Origin: Vibrio rarus
Lineage (GTDB): Bacteria > Pseudomonadota > Gammaproteobacteria > Enterobacterales > Vibrionaceae
Direction: 5' to 3'
Length of the DNA stretch: 64,000 nucleotides
Assembly (NCBI RefSeq): GCF_024347075.1
Contig: NZ_AP024901.1
Coordinates: forward strand, 682,001-746,000
Shown: positions 30,545-39,285 of the stretch, piece after piece
Layout of the letters: each line of letters begins with the position of its first letter
Position numbering within the stretch: position 1 is the stretch's first letter
Program-made: the position numbers and the translations under genes
The notes under the pieces: generated by a model
Databases searched by the model: none
Told to the model about the DNA's origin: nothing
Seen by the model: the letters and a program-made list of their open reading frames with translations, nothing else

Positions 30545-30901
30545 TTAAACCAATTTCATTTCCTGAATGATATCTGATGCGATTTCTGGTTTCGTGCTGG
30601 TTGGCTTTTCATGTAAGTCTGATTTCAACTGCCCTTTACGGTTTTTAAGCCCCGCTTCGAGTTTTTTGATAGCGGCAGTAATGCTTGGATACATGATTTC
30701 ACTGACGGATTTCGCGGTGACTCTTACACCTTCATAGTTAGTGAAAATCTCAACTTCATGCTGACCATGTTGTTTAGTAATAATGATGTCGCAACTGATC
30801 AATTGCGGGAAGTGATTGGTTAGCTTTGCAAATTTGCTTTCAATCTCTACTCGTGAATCTTCGGTAATGGATACATGATGTGTTTGAATATTTACTTTCA
30901 T
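30545..30901 (-). CDS. Ribosome hibernation factor (HPF/RaiA family)
   Basis: This 118-residue protein binds the 30S subunit and silences ribosomes in stationary phase or cold. It has the S30AE domain pattern: MKVNIQTHHVSITEDSR, then EVEIFTNYEG and ITAAIKKLEAGLKNRKGQLKS. Its length is closer to RaiA/YfiA (113) than to short HPF (95). The start MKVN is chosen because AAGGT lies upstream; an earlier in-frame Met adds 24 unconserved residues. Single gene with its own terminator. Confidence 0.92.
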   Translation of the reverse strand: MKVNIQTHHVSITEDSRVEIESKFAKLTNHFPQLISCDIIITKQHGQHEVEIFTNYEGVRVTAKSVSEIMYPSITAAIKKLEAGLKNRKGQLKSDLHEKPTSTKPEIASDIIQEMKLV

Positions 30902-31525
30902 TTCGTTTACCTTTTTTATCACTCTATGGATTAAACTTAGCAAAGGATGCCTGTTTAACCAAGGTCTCTCCAAGACATCTGTGATTCACTTCCTTGTAAT
31001 GAAATTTTCTTCTCGCTACCCCTTGAATAACGAAACCGTCGGCAGAATATATTGGTCTCAAAAGGTCAGTTTGCTTGTTAAAGCGAATAAAATGCCTCAC
31101 GGATAGGCAAGCTCATGTACGCAACAAAATGTAAGCATATGTGTATAAGCGCTATGAATGGGTTGCTGTGTTTTATTGCTCCCATTGTCATTTGTTATAA
31201 TTTCCCCCCGCAACATAAAGTCATACTAATACCCCAAGATTTTTTGCCAAACCGCATGCTATAAAGGATTTTATCGCCATATTTAGCGTATAAAGGTACC
31301 CCCTAACCTGACAAAGTAGGCTGTAAGTTTACGTAATTGTAACTTGATTTAACAAACGATAGACCACCGCGACACGACATGATAAAAAACCCGACCTGCG
31401 GAGGCTGTCACAAAATAGATATTTTCTAAAAAAGCCCATCGAGTTCAACAGCTAATTGTATTACAATAAGTTTTATAGAATTATATTTGTTCCCCCACAC
31501 TACGATTTTTCACGGGAGTTCGTAA
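30902..31525. other. Spacer between the hibernation factor and PL15 genes
   Basis: This 624-base region holds two promoters facing away from each other. A perfect odd palindrome (ATTGTA, T, TACAAT; 31455-31467) lies 59 bases before the lyase start and may be an operator. A GGGAG ribosome site precedes the lyase ATG. No reading frame was convincing. Confidence 0.5.
31455..31467. promoter_or_regulatory. Palindromic operator candidate before the PL15 lyase
   Basis: ATTGTATTACAAT has exact arms of six bases around one T. TTGTnnnACAA-like sites are common targets of GntR-family repressors that sense uronates, but the cognate regulator is not in the window. Confidence 0.35.
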
Positions 31526-33604
31526 ATGAGCAACGAAAAAGCGCTTGATGCTATCAGAAGAATAAAACTAGAGAATGATACGTCAGCAGGTAACCTAGTT
31601 GATCTTCTACCTATTGAAGTACAAAAAAGAGACTTTGACCTTTCATTTCTAGACACACTTTCAGAAGCACGTCCTCGTCTTCTTGTACAAGGTGCAGACC
31701 TTGCAGACTTTAAAGCAAAAGTTAAAGCTGATCCTTCTTACTGCATGTACGACGATTTCATCAAGAATTCTACAGAGAAATTCTATGAAACAGCACCATT
31801 TGAAGAGCCTCAAGCATACCCACCAGAAACAGTAGATAAAGCCTCTCTTTGGCGTCCTTACTGGCGTCAAATGTACGTTGATTGCCAAATGGCAATGAAC
31901 GCAACTCGTAACCTATCTATTGCTGGTATTGTTAACGAAGACGACGCTCTTATTGCAAAAGCAAAAGCTTGGACTCTTAAACTCGCTACATACGATCCAG
32001 AAGGCGTGACATCTCGTGGTTACAACGATGAAGCCGCTTTCCGCGTAATTGCAGCTATGGCTTGGGGTTACGACTGGTTGAACGCACACTTCACTGATGA
32101 AGAGCGTGAAATTGTTAAAAATGCATTGATCACTCGCCTTGACGAAATCATGCACCACCTTAAAGTGACGGTTGATCTACTGAACAACCCACTTAACAGC
32201 CACGGTGTTCGTTCAATTTCTTCTGCTATTATCCCAACGTGTATCGCGCTTTACCACGATCACCCTAAAGCAGGCGAATACATCGCATACGCACTAGAAT
32301 ACTACGCAGTACACTACCCACCATGGGGCGGTGAAGACGGCGGTTGGGCTGAAGGTCCTGACTACTGGAACACACAAACTGCATTCCTAGGTGAAGCATT
32401 TGACCTATTGAAAGCTTACTGTGGTGTAGACATGTTTAACAAAACATTCTACGAAAACACCGGTGACTTCCCACTATACTGCATGCCAGTTCACTCTAAG
32501 CGCGCCAGCTTCTGTGACCAGTCTTCAATTGGTGATTTCCCAGGTCTTAAATTGGCTTACAACATCAAGCATTACGCGGGTGTTAACCAAAAACCTGAAT
32601 ACGTTTGGTACTACAACCAACTTAAAGCGCGTGACACTGAAGCGCACACTAAATTCTACAACTTCGGTTGGTGGGACTTTGGTTACGACGATCTTCGCTT
32701 TAACATCCTTTGGGATGCACCAGAAGAGCAAGCGCCATCAAATGATCCATTGTTGAAAGTATTCCCAATCACAGGTTGGGCTGCATTCCACAACAAGATG
32801 ACTGAGCGCGAAGAACACATCCATATGGTATTTAAGTGTTCTCCATTTGGCTCTATTAGCCACTCTCATGGTGACCAAAACGCATTTACTCTACATGCAT
32901 TTGGCGAAACACTTGCGTCTGTTACTGGCTACTACGGTGGTTTCGGTGTGGACATGCATACTAAATGGCGTCGTCATACGTTCTCTAAAAACCTTCCTCT
33001 ATTCGGTGGTAAAGGTCAGTACGGCGAGAACAAAAACACCAAGTTTGAAGGTCACCAAGACCGTTTCTGTATCGAAGCAGGTGGTAACATCACCGATTAC
33101 GATACTGAATCAGATATCAAAATGGTTGAAGGCGATGCAACAGCATCATACAAATTCTTTGTTCCAGAAATCGAATCTTACAAACGTAAAGTTTGGTTTG
33201 TACAAGGTAAAGTATTTGTAATGCAAGACAAGGCAACACTTTCTGAAGAGAAAGACATGACTTGGCTAATGCACACAACTTTCACTAACGAAGTCGCTGA
33301 CAAGTCATTCACTATCCGTGGTGAAAACGCGCATCTTGATGTGAACTTCATCAACGAATCTGCAGACAACATCACTTCTGTGAAGAATGTTGAAGGCTTC
33401 GGTGAAGTTGACCCATACGAATTTAAAGATCTTGAAGTTCACCGTCACGTTGAAGTGGAATTCAAAGCGTCTAAAGAGCACAATATTCTGACTCTACTTG
33501 TTCCTAATAAGAACAAGGGTGAGCAAATTGAAGTGTCTCATAAATTAGTAGGTAATACTCTAGAGCTCACTGTAGACGGCGAAACAGCGACTATCGAACT
33601 TTAA
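31526..33604 (+). CDS. PL15 exolytic oligoalginate lyase
   Basis: This 692-residue cytoplasmic enzyme (no signal peptide) has an alpha/alpha toroid (about residues 45-370) and a C-terminal beta-sandwich (about 410-692) in the heparinase II/III style. Catalytic residues can be placed: His226 in PLNSHGVRS, Tyr280 in EGPDYWNTQ, His446 in SISHSHGDQN. Their spacing (54 and 220 residues) equals that of His311, Tyr365 and His531 of the PL15 enzyme Atu3025, from memory. PL15 enzymes release unsaturated uronate monomers from alginate oligomers. Codon use is strongly biased to optimal codons, suggesting high expression. It has its own terminator and lies upstream of two TRAP systems that could import uronates. 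Confidence 0.9.
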   Translation: MSNEKALDAIRRIKLENDTSAGNLVDLLPIEVQKRDFDLSFLDTLSEARPRLLVQGADLADFKAKVKADPSYCMYDDFIKNSTEKFYETAPFEEPQAYPPETVDKASLWRPYWRQMYVDCQMAMNATRNLSIAGIVNEDDALIAKAKAWTLKLATYDPEGVTSRGYNDEAAFRVIAAMAWGYDWLNAHFTDEEREIVKNALITRLDEIMHHLKVTVDLLNNPLNSHGVRSISSAIIPTCIALYHDHPKAGEYIAYALEYYAVHYPPWGGEDGGWAEGPDYWNTQTAFLGEAFDLLKAYCGVDMFNKTFYENTGDFPLYCMPVHSKRASFCDQSSIGDFPGLKLAYNIKHYAGVNQKPEYVWYYNQLKARDTEAHTKFYNFGWWDFGYDDLRFNILWDAPEEQAPSNDPLLKVFPITGWAAFHNKMTEREEHIHMVFKCSPFGSISHSHGDQNAFTLHAFGETLASVTGYYGGFGVDMHTKWRRHTFSKNLPLFGGKGQYGENKNTKFEGHQDRFCIEAGGNITDYDTESDIKMVEGDATASYKFFVPEIESYKRKVWFVQGKVFVMQDKATLSEEKDMTWLMHTTFTNEVADKSFTIRGENAHLDVNFINESADNITSVKNVEGFGEVDPYEFKDLEVHRHVEVEFKASKEHNILTLLVPNKNKGEQIEVSHKLVGNTLELTVDGETATIEL

Positions 33605-33629
33605 TTTTCGTTAGTATGCACTAAATAGC

Positions 33630-33665
33630 AAAAGGCCCTAGATTCTTGATTTAGGGCCTTTTTTG
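33630..33665 (+). terminator. Terminator of the PL15 lyase gene
   Basis: AAAGGCCCTA pairs with TTAGGGCCTT across an 10-base loop, followed by six T, 26 bases past the stop. Confidence 0.92.
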
Positions 33666-33689
33666 TATATAAATGTAGTTACACTTATA

Positions 33690-33851
33690 ATACCAATCAC
33701 ACTAAGTAAGTGTTCAGAAATAGCGCAGGAAAAAATCTCGAAAACAAGGCAGAATTTTCGATAAGTCGTTATTCTACAATCAAAAATTGTAACGCAGTTA
33801 TCGAGTATTTTAACAAGCTAGAATGACCCGTTATTGAGTACCACTGGTATC
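33690..33851. repeat. MITE-like element, copy 2 (full length)
   Basis: This 162-base element begins ATACCAATCACACTAAGTAA and ends with the inverted match (GAGTACCACTGGTAT). The inner part has TCGAAAACAAGGCAGAATTT and TCTACAATCAAAAATTGTAA. It lies between the lyase terminator and the LysR gene, and spurious upstream extension of the LysR frame falls inside it. Confidence 0.85.
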
Positions 33852-33920
33852 ATTCGAAACTTTGCTTCGAGTGAAGTATGTTTAAAAATAGTCTGCAATA
33901 CGTCAATGCTAAGGAATAGA

Positions 33921-34814
33921 ATGGCTAAGCACTTTGATAATTTTTATATCTTTTGTCAGGTAGTAAAACTGGGCAGCATGAAAGCGGCCAGTGAAGAACT
34001 GGAGATTCCCTTATCAACGGTGAGTAGGCGTATTTCCTCCTTAGAAGATGATGTTAACGCACGATTATTTATCCGCTCTAAAACAAACTTATACCCCACC
34101 AGTACCGGTGAGCAATATTATCAACGCTTAGCGCCACACTACCTCAACCTTGCTGAAGAAATTGATAATATTAACAATGATAAAAATGACATCTCAGGTA
34201 AAGTGTCTATCGACTGTACCGATTTTGTTTATCACTATTTTATAAAAAAGCAGATCGAAGAACTGCTTATCAAATACCCTAAACTTAAACTTAAGTTTAT
34301 TCCCGCAACAGATACCTCAGCTTTAGACCCTGATGCAGATATTGGAGTGTTGGTAGGCGATCTACCCGATAGTAATCTCATTGCCAAAAAACTCATGTCC
34401 ATTGACGTCAAAGTGGTGGCTTCTCCTAATTTCGTCACCTCTGCCCCACAAACCCTCTCCCAACTCAAAGAGTTGGATTATATCGGCCATTTACAACATC
34501 AGCTCATCACAGGGTATAACACTAAATTGCAAAACCTTGAGACAGTGAAACTATACCCAAAAGTGTCACTGGCCAGCGCGCAATCGGTAGTAGAAATGGC
34601 AGAAAACAACTTAGGCTTTGCTTTTGTCACTGAGTTCATTGCAGAAGAAGCGTTGCAAGAAGGCCGCCTTGTAGAGTGGATGACCGATTATGAGTTTCCC
34701 CATCGGGATATCTCGTTAGTTTATCGATACCGCACCCGAAAAACCAATGCACAACAAGTAGTTATCGATGCCATTGTGGCCGGATTTAACGAATATAAGA
34801 CACGCCTAACGTAA
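33921..34814 (+). CDS. LysR-family transcriptional regulator
   Basis: This 297-residue regulator has the N-terminal winged helix (DNFYIFCQVVKLGSMKAASEEL, STVSRRISSLEDDVNARLF) and the periplasmic-binding-like effector domain (residues about 90-290). The ATG at 33921 follows AAGGA; longer frames run back into the MITE. Effector domain motifs such as ADIGVLVGDLPDSNLIAKKL are typical. It lies in the PL15-TRAP island and may control it, but no LysR box was identified. Confidence 0.88.
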   Translation: MAKHFDNFYIFCQVVKLGSMKAASEELEIPLSTVSRRISSLEDDVNARLFIRSKTNLYPTSTGEQYYQRLAPHYLNLAEEIDNINNDKNDISGKVSIDCTDFVYHYFIKKQIEELLIKYPKLKLKFIPATDTSALDPDADIGVLVGDLPDSNLIAKKLMSIDVKVVASPNFVTSAPQTLSQLKELDYIGHLQHQLITGYNTKLQNLETVKLYPKVSLASAQSVVEMAENNLGFAFVTEFIAEEALQEGRLVEWMTDYEFPHRDISLVYRYRTRKTNAQQVVIDAIVAGFNEYKTRLT

Positions 34815-34939
34815 AGTTGATCACATTATCCTTATTAAATTTAAGGTTAAGGTCGTTATGCGAGCTCTATTGCACTCTTTTTAATAAAAAGTGGCTATGC
34901 TTTAACCAGTACTAACACTAAAAGCAATAGGGTGCCGTT

Positions 34940-35368
34940 ATGAAATACCAACACATTCTAGTCGCTCTAGAGTTATCAGAAGACAGTAAGGTTCTTATCC
35001 ATAGGGCTAGTATTCTGGCTGATATACTTGGAGCTGATGTTTCATTTGTTCACATCGATGGTTCACATGGTGAGATATATCCAGACTTAGTTGATATTCA
35101 AGTCGATAAGCAGGAACCTCCCATCAAACGAGCAGCGCTACAACAATTAAAACAAATCACCGACTCCACAGACCTCCCCATTAAGCACTTTTTAATTGGT
35201 ACGGGAGATCTTAGTGACAAATTAGCTAACACCATTGCAGAATTTGATATCGATCTTTTGATTTGTGGTCATCATCATGATTTTTGGAGCCGTATTATTT
35301 CTTACTCTAAACATCTTATCCACGCCTCACCTATCGATATTTTGGTCGTTCCATTAGAAGGCCAGTAA
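34940..35368 (+). CDS. uspA: Universal stress protein UspA
   Basis: This 142-residue protein matches E. coli UspA closely: MKYQHILVALELSEDSKVLI, FVHIDGSHGEIYPDLVDIQ, FDIDLLICGHHHDFWSRI, and SPIDILVVPL. UspA proteins of this group do not bind ATP. A ribosome site is weak (GGGTGCCGTT). It stands alone with a hairpin after it. Confidence 0.94.
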   Translation: MKYQHILVALELSEDSKVLIHRASILADILGADVSFVHIDGSHGEIYPDLVDIQVDKQEPPIKRAALQQLKQITDSTDLPIKHFLIGTGDLSDKLANTIAEFDIDLLICGHHHDFWSRIISYSKHLIHASPIDILVVPLEGQ

Positions 35369-35391
35369 CCCTCCCTTAACACGCCTTAACA

Positions 35392-35420
35392 ATACCAAGT
35401 AGGAGCAAAGCCTACTTGGT
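35392..35420 (+). terminator. Hairpin past uspA
   Basis: ACCAAGTAGG pairs exactly with CCTACTTGGT across a seven-base loop, 24 bases after the uspA stop. No T run follows, so termination efficiency is uncertain. Confidence 0.6.
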
Positions 35421-35598
35421 CAGTAACATGAGCCCATTCAGGGCAATAGAAACGTTAAAATGCACCTTATACCATCGTCCTAAATAACTATAATTATTAA
35501 AACTTAGTTTTATGCTTATGATTTTTCAGCTAAGTTTATGATTTTGCGACATACTGAAGCATAAAGAAATAGAGTTAGTGTTGTATAGAGGTCATTTG

Positions 35599-37224
35599 AT
35601 GAAGATACTCACACGTTTGATAACGCCACAATACCGCCTTATATGGCTTTGCGCGGTGCTTTTTTCAGCTTTGTTTAATTTCGCTTTCTTTAAACACTTT
35701 ATTAAAGCCTTCCCTCTTTCTCAGGGAAATACCGCATTTGTTATCAGTGTCGCCATTTTTTTAGTCGCCGCACACGCATTGGTGTTTTCTCTATTGGGTG
35801 GACGTTTGTTCACTAAAATCGTTCTTATTTTGGGCTTTTTTATTGGCGCTAGTGCGGCGTACTTCTCATGGACCTATGGTGTGGTAATCGATACCACTAT
35901 GCTACAGAACATGTGGCAAACTGATACCGCAGAGGCCTTTGGTTTGCTCTCCATTAAATTAGTGTTGGTCATGCTCATAGGCGCCGTATTACCCGCCTAT
36001 CTTATTGGCAAAACATCCCTCAACTATCAATCTATTTGGCTAGAAATCCGTGCTAAAGCGCTGTCTATTGTTTTAGCACTCTTTATCATAGTGCTGGCAT
36101 TGTTGCCCTTTTCTGCCAATTACGCCTCTTTCTTTCGTGAATACAAAAGCGTTCGGTTTTATTCAGCGCCGCTATTCCCTATTTATTCTTTCAGCAAGTT
36201 TTTTAAAACCGCCCATAAAGACTTATTAAAACCGGCTGAACAAATGATCAATGTCGTTCCTGACGCCAAAATTGAGCATAAAAACAGCAACAAACACAGC
36301 TTAATTGTATTAATTGTCGGTGAAACAGGTCGAGCAGATCACTTTTCATTAAATGGCTATCACAGACCCACCAATCCACAACTAAGCCAACGTAAAGGCG
36401 TTATCAGCTTTTCTCATATGACCAGTTGCGGCACGTCTACCGCGGTATCTGTACCTTGTATGTTTTCATCTGATCCCCGTCGTGATTTCGATAGCAAATC
36501 TATCTATAACAAACTCAATGTACTGGACACATTAAAAGAAAATAACGTAGCTGTGTTATGGCGCGACAATAACTCTTCATCAAAAGGGGTGGCTGAGCGT
36601 GTTGAATATCAATCGTATAAATCCTCAGATCTCAACACTATTTGTAACCCTGAGTGTCGCGATACGGGCATGCTAGTCGGCCTTGATGACTATGTAAAAC
36701 AACATGCTAAGCAAGATATTGTGGTGGTATTGCACTCCATGGGCAGTCATGGGCCTGAATACTACAAACGTTACCCTGAAAAATTTGCTCAGTTCGCACC
36801 CGTTTGTAAGAGCAATCAGTTAGATAAGTGCTCCAGCGAGCAGATCATCAATGCTTATGACAATACGATTTTGTTTACTGATCACTTTATTGATCAAAGC
36901 ATTGATTGGTTAGATACCTATTCTGGTCAATACGAGACCGCACTGCTGTACATTAGCGATCATGGGGAATCATTAGGTGAAGACGATATTTACTTGCATG
37001 GTATGCCTTATGCCTTTGCTCCTGAAGTGCAAAAACACGTGGCAGCTATCGCATGGCTCAATGACTCTTCCCCGTTTAAATACCAAGATGTCGTTAAAAA
37101 TAAAGACCTACCTTTCAGTCAAGATAACTTTTATTGTTCTGTATTATCTTTATTAGAAGTGAACACCCATCATTGCTCACATAATGACTCTATTTTCTTT
37201 ACTCAGGAAAACACCCAAAAATAG
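35599..37224 (+). CDS. eptA: Phosphoethanolamine-lipid A transferase (EptA type)
   Basis: This 541-residue inner-membrane enzyme has five membrane helices in its first 190 residues and a periplasmic alkaline-phosphatase-like domain. The zinc and catalytic residues are visible: Glu in IVGETGRADHFSLNGY, the nucleophile Thr in SCGTSTAVSVPCMFS, and Asp-His in YISDHGESLGE, with YLHGMPY following. It adds phosphoethanolamine to lipid A and can give polymyxin tolerance. The ATG at 35599 follows AGAGGT; a TTG seven codons earlier is less likely. No two-component regulator is next to it. Confidence 0.92.
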   Translation: MKILTRLITPQYRLIWLCAVLFSALFNFAFFKHFIKAFPLSQGNTAFVISVAIFLVAAHALVFSLLGGRLFTKIVLILGFFIGASAAYFSWTYGVVIDTTMLQNMWQTDTAEAFGLLSIKLVLVMLIGAVLPAYLIGKTSLNYQSIWLEIRAKALSIVLALFIIVLALLPFSANYASFFREYKSVRFYSAPLFPIYSFSKFFKTAHKDLLKPAEQMINVVPDAKIEHKNSNKHSLIVLIVGETGRADHFSLNGYHRPTNPQLSQRKGVISFSHMTSCGTSTAVSVPCMFSSDPRRDFDSKSIYNKLNVLDTLKENNVAVLWRDNNSSSKGVAERVEYQSYKSSDLNTICNPECRDTGMLVGLDDYVKQHAKQDIVVVLHSMGSHGPEYYKRYPEKFAQFAPVCKSNQLDKCSSEQIINAYDNTILFTDHFIDQSIDWLDTYSGQYETALLYISDHGESLGEDDIYLHGMPYAFAPEVQKHVAAIAWLNDSSPFKYQDVVKNKDLPFSQDNFYCSVLSLLEVNTHHCSHNDSIFFTQENTQK

Positions 37225-37746
37225 CGTTGTTTATTCAAACCAACCACTGACTTTTGCAAGCAAGCATCCACATCAGTCAGTGGCCAGATTTTACACTCAC
37301 TATCGAACCTGCACTATTCACACCAGCTAATCTCTGCCAATTCGTCTTATCTATCACAGCACTTACTATGCACAGTCATGCATAGTAAATCACTCGCATC
37401 TTGAATATTTATCGATAGCAAACCTCACCAATAAATACTACTTAATAACAAGGAAGCGCATTCCCCTACTCATAAAAACCATGTTGAACATACACAGCAA
37501 ACATTAAAAATGTCGATGTGACTCACTATAAAACCAAATTAGAAACCTTATTCCTCACTATTGAAACGCATTTCTGCAAGACAGATCACAAAAACCACAC
37601 GCCATATCAGGCTTATTTCACAGTGTGATCCGAGTCATATTAAAAGCAATTTTGTAATATAAGATGACGAAACTACAAAAAGAGAAATCGCATTAATAAA
37701 CGCTAATATCACATACTTAATCAAATCAAATATGAGGAATACTCAA
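37225..37746. other. Promoter region of TRAP operon 1
   Basis: This 520-base gap carries a CRP-like site (37624-37639) and a TATAAG-type -10 region (AATATAAGATGA, about 37657-37668). The same ATATAAGATGA block recurs before TRAP operon 2. No gene was seen. Confidence 0.5.
37624..37639. promoter_or_regulatory. CRP-like site upstream of TRAP operon 1
   Basis: TGTGATCCGAGTCATA matches TGTGA-N6-TCACA with one mismatch in the right arm. It lies 108 bases before the dctP1 start. Catabolite control would suit a uronate importer. Confidence 0.5.
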
Positions 37747-38706
37747 ATGAAAAAAGCTCTCGCAACTCTCGCTGTTGCATCAATTTTGGCAACGTTTGGC
37801 GTTAGCGCTAGAACGCTAACCCTTGGACATGCAATGAGCTTAGACAGTGCTGCTCACGCAGGTATGACTGTTTTTGCTGAAAAAGTGAAAGAAAAATCAG
37901 GCGGTGATCTTACTGTTAAGATTTTCCCTAATGGCATGCTAGGCTCAGAACGTGACCAAGCTGAGCAAGTGGTTACGGGTGCATTGGATATGGCCAAAAT
38001 TAATGGTTCATTGGCTGAATCATTTGAGCCTACTTACAAAGCTATCTCTATTCCTTACCTATTCCGCGATACTGACCATATGCACAAATTCCTACGCAGT
38101 GATTCTGCGCAGAAATTGCTGATGTCTAGTAAAGGTAAAGGCTTCATTGGCCTCACTTTTTATGATTCAGGCTCTCGTAGCTTCTACAGTGCTAAACCTA
38201 TTCACACTCCAGCGGATCTAGCAGGTTTAAAAATTCGCGTACCTGAATCCCCAACAATGATGGAAATGATTCGTCTCCTTGGCGCTCGCGCAACACCAGT
38301 ACCATTTACTGAAGTGTACACAGCGCTACAACAAGGGGTTATTGACGCTGCAGAGAACAACATTTCAAGCCTTGTTGAAATGAGACACTCTGAAGTGGCT
38401 AAATTCTACGCTATGGACCAACACATGATGACACCGGATCTTATCATGATCTCTGAGTCTACTTGGGCTAGTTTAAATGCCAAACAGCAAAAAATCGTTA
38501 AAGAAGCTGCTACAGAATCTATGGAAGCTGAATTTAAGATTTGGGCTGAAACTGACGCGAAAAACATGAAAATCGGTAAAGATTCTGGAGTTACTTTCAT
38601 CAAAGTAGATACCAGCAAATTCCGTGAAAAAGTGCTTCCTATGATTGAAGCTGCGAAAAAAGATGCGGCACTTAATCCTTATATTGACTCTATTGAAGCA
38701 ATGTAA
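37747..38706 (+). CDS. dctP: TRAP transporter solute-binding protein DctP, copy 1
   Basis: This 319-residue periplasmic protein has a signal peptide (KKALATLAVASILATFGVSA) and the DctP fold. Family marks include GMLGSERDQAEQVVTGALDM, the carboxylate-binding Arg in LAGLKIRVPES and the QQGVIDAAENNISSL hinge. It captures an organic acid for the DctQM permease. AENN in that hinge is common in uronate-binding members. The ATG at 37747 has AGGA ahead; the earlier ATG at 37732 overlaps that site. It is about 90 percent identical to copy 2. Confidence 0.9.
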   Translation: MKKALATLAVASILATFGVSARTLTLGHAMSLDSAAHAGMTVFAEKVKEKSGGDLTVKIFPNGMLGSERDQAEQVVTGALDMAKINGSLAESFEPTYKAISIPYLFRDTDHMHKFLRSDSAQKLLMSSKGKGFIGLTFYDSGSRSFYSAKPIHTPADLAGLKIRVPESPTMMEMIRLLGARATPVPFTEVYTALQQGVIDAAENNISSLVEMRHSEVAKFYAMDQHMMTPDLIMISESTWASLNAKQQKIVKEAATESMEAEFKIWAETDAKNMKIGKDSGVTFIKVDTSKFREKVLPMIEAAKKDAALNPYIDSIEAM

Positions 38707-38729
38707 GTAAGTCCTCTCTTTTATCCTTT

Positions 38730-38750
38730 GCCCTCCTATTTGTGGAGGGC
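38730..38750 (+). terminator. Intercistronic hairpin between dctP1 and dctQ1
   Basis: GCCCTCC pairs with GGAGGGC across seven bases. The same hairpin is conserved in copy 2. It probably lowers downstream expression so that binding protein exceeds permease. Confidence 0.65.
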
Positions 38751-38780
38751 TTATTATTTGATCTTAACGTGGAGAAAAAG

Positions 38781-39284
38781 ATGAACGCATTTTTTCGCCA
38801 ATTTAAAACCTTTTTAGACAAGGCCATCCTTACCTTTTGTGGGTTTGCCATCGTCACCCTAGTGATTACGGTCACTTGGCAGGTATTTAGTCGCTATGTA
38901 CTCAATGATCCAAGCTCATTTACCGATGAATTGGCTCGATACCTTATGATTTGGTTCGGCCTTGCCGGTGCCAGTTACCTATTTGGTAAAAACGGACACT
39001 TAGCTATCACTTTGTTTATTGACGCTATCAAAGCTAAGCATCGTAAATACGTTTATTTACTGATTAACTTAGTGTCAGCTTCATTTATTAGCATGGCAAT
39101 GATCAAAGGGGGCTTATTATTAATGAGCCGCACTATGACGCAATTTTCACCAGCCCTACAAATTCCAATGGCATACGTGTACTGCATTTTGCCTTTATCT
39201 GGAATCTTGATGTTAATTTATCTCGCTCTCAATACTATTGAAGCATTTTCGTCTAACCATCAGTCTATAAGTGAGGGTGAATAA
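38781..39284 (+). CDS. dctQ: TRAP transporter small permease DctQ, copy 1
   Basis: This 167-residue protein has four membrane helices and the DctQ landmarks TWQVFSRYVLNDPSSFTDELARYLMIW (given as a marker) and GLAGASYLFGKNGHLAI. The ATG at 38781 follows GGAG; the longer frame extends across the hairpin. It forms the permease with DctM, whose start follows after one base. It differs from copy 2 mainly in the middle and at the tail. Confidence 0.92.
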   Translation: MNAFFRQFKTFLDKAILTFCGFAIVTLVITVTWQVFSRYVLNDPSSFTDELARYLMIWFGLAGASYLFGKNGHLAITLFIDAIKAKHRKYVYLLINLVSASFISMAMIKGGLLLMSRTMTQFSPALQIPMAYVYCILPLSGILMLIYLALNTIEAFSSNHQSISEGE

Positions 39285-39285
39285 G

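Noticed and set aside
32847..33221. Plus-strand frame overlapping the PL15 gene
   Set aside because: The PL15 frame carries the catalytic His446 in this stretch and codon bias; the other is a shadow.
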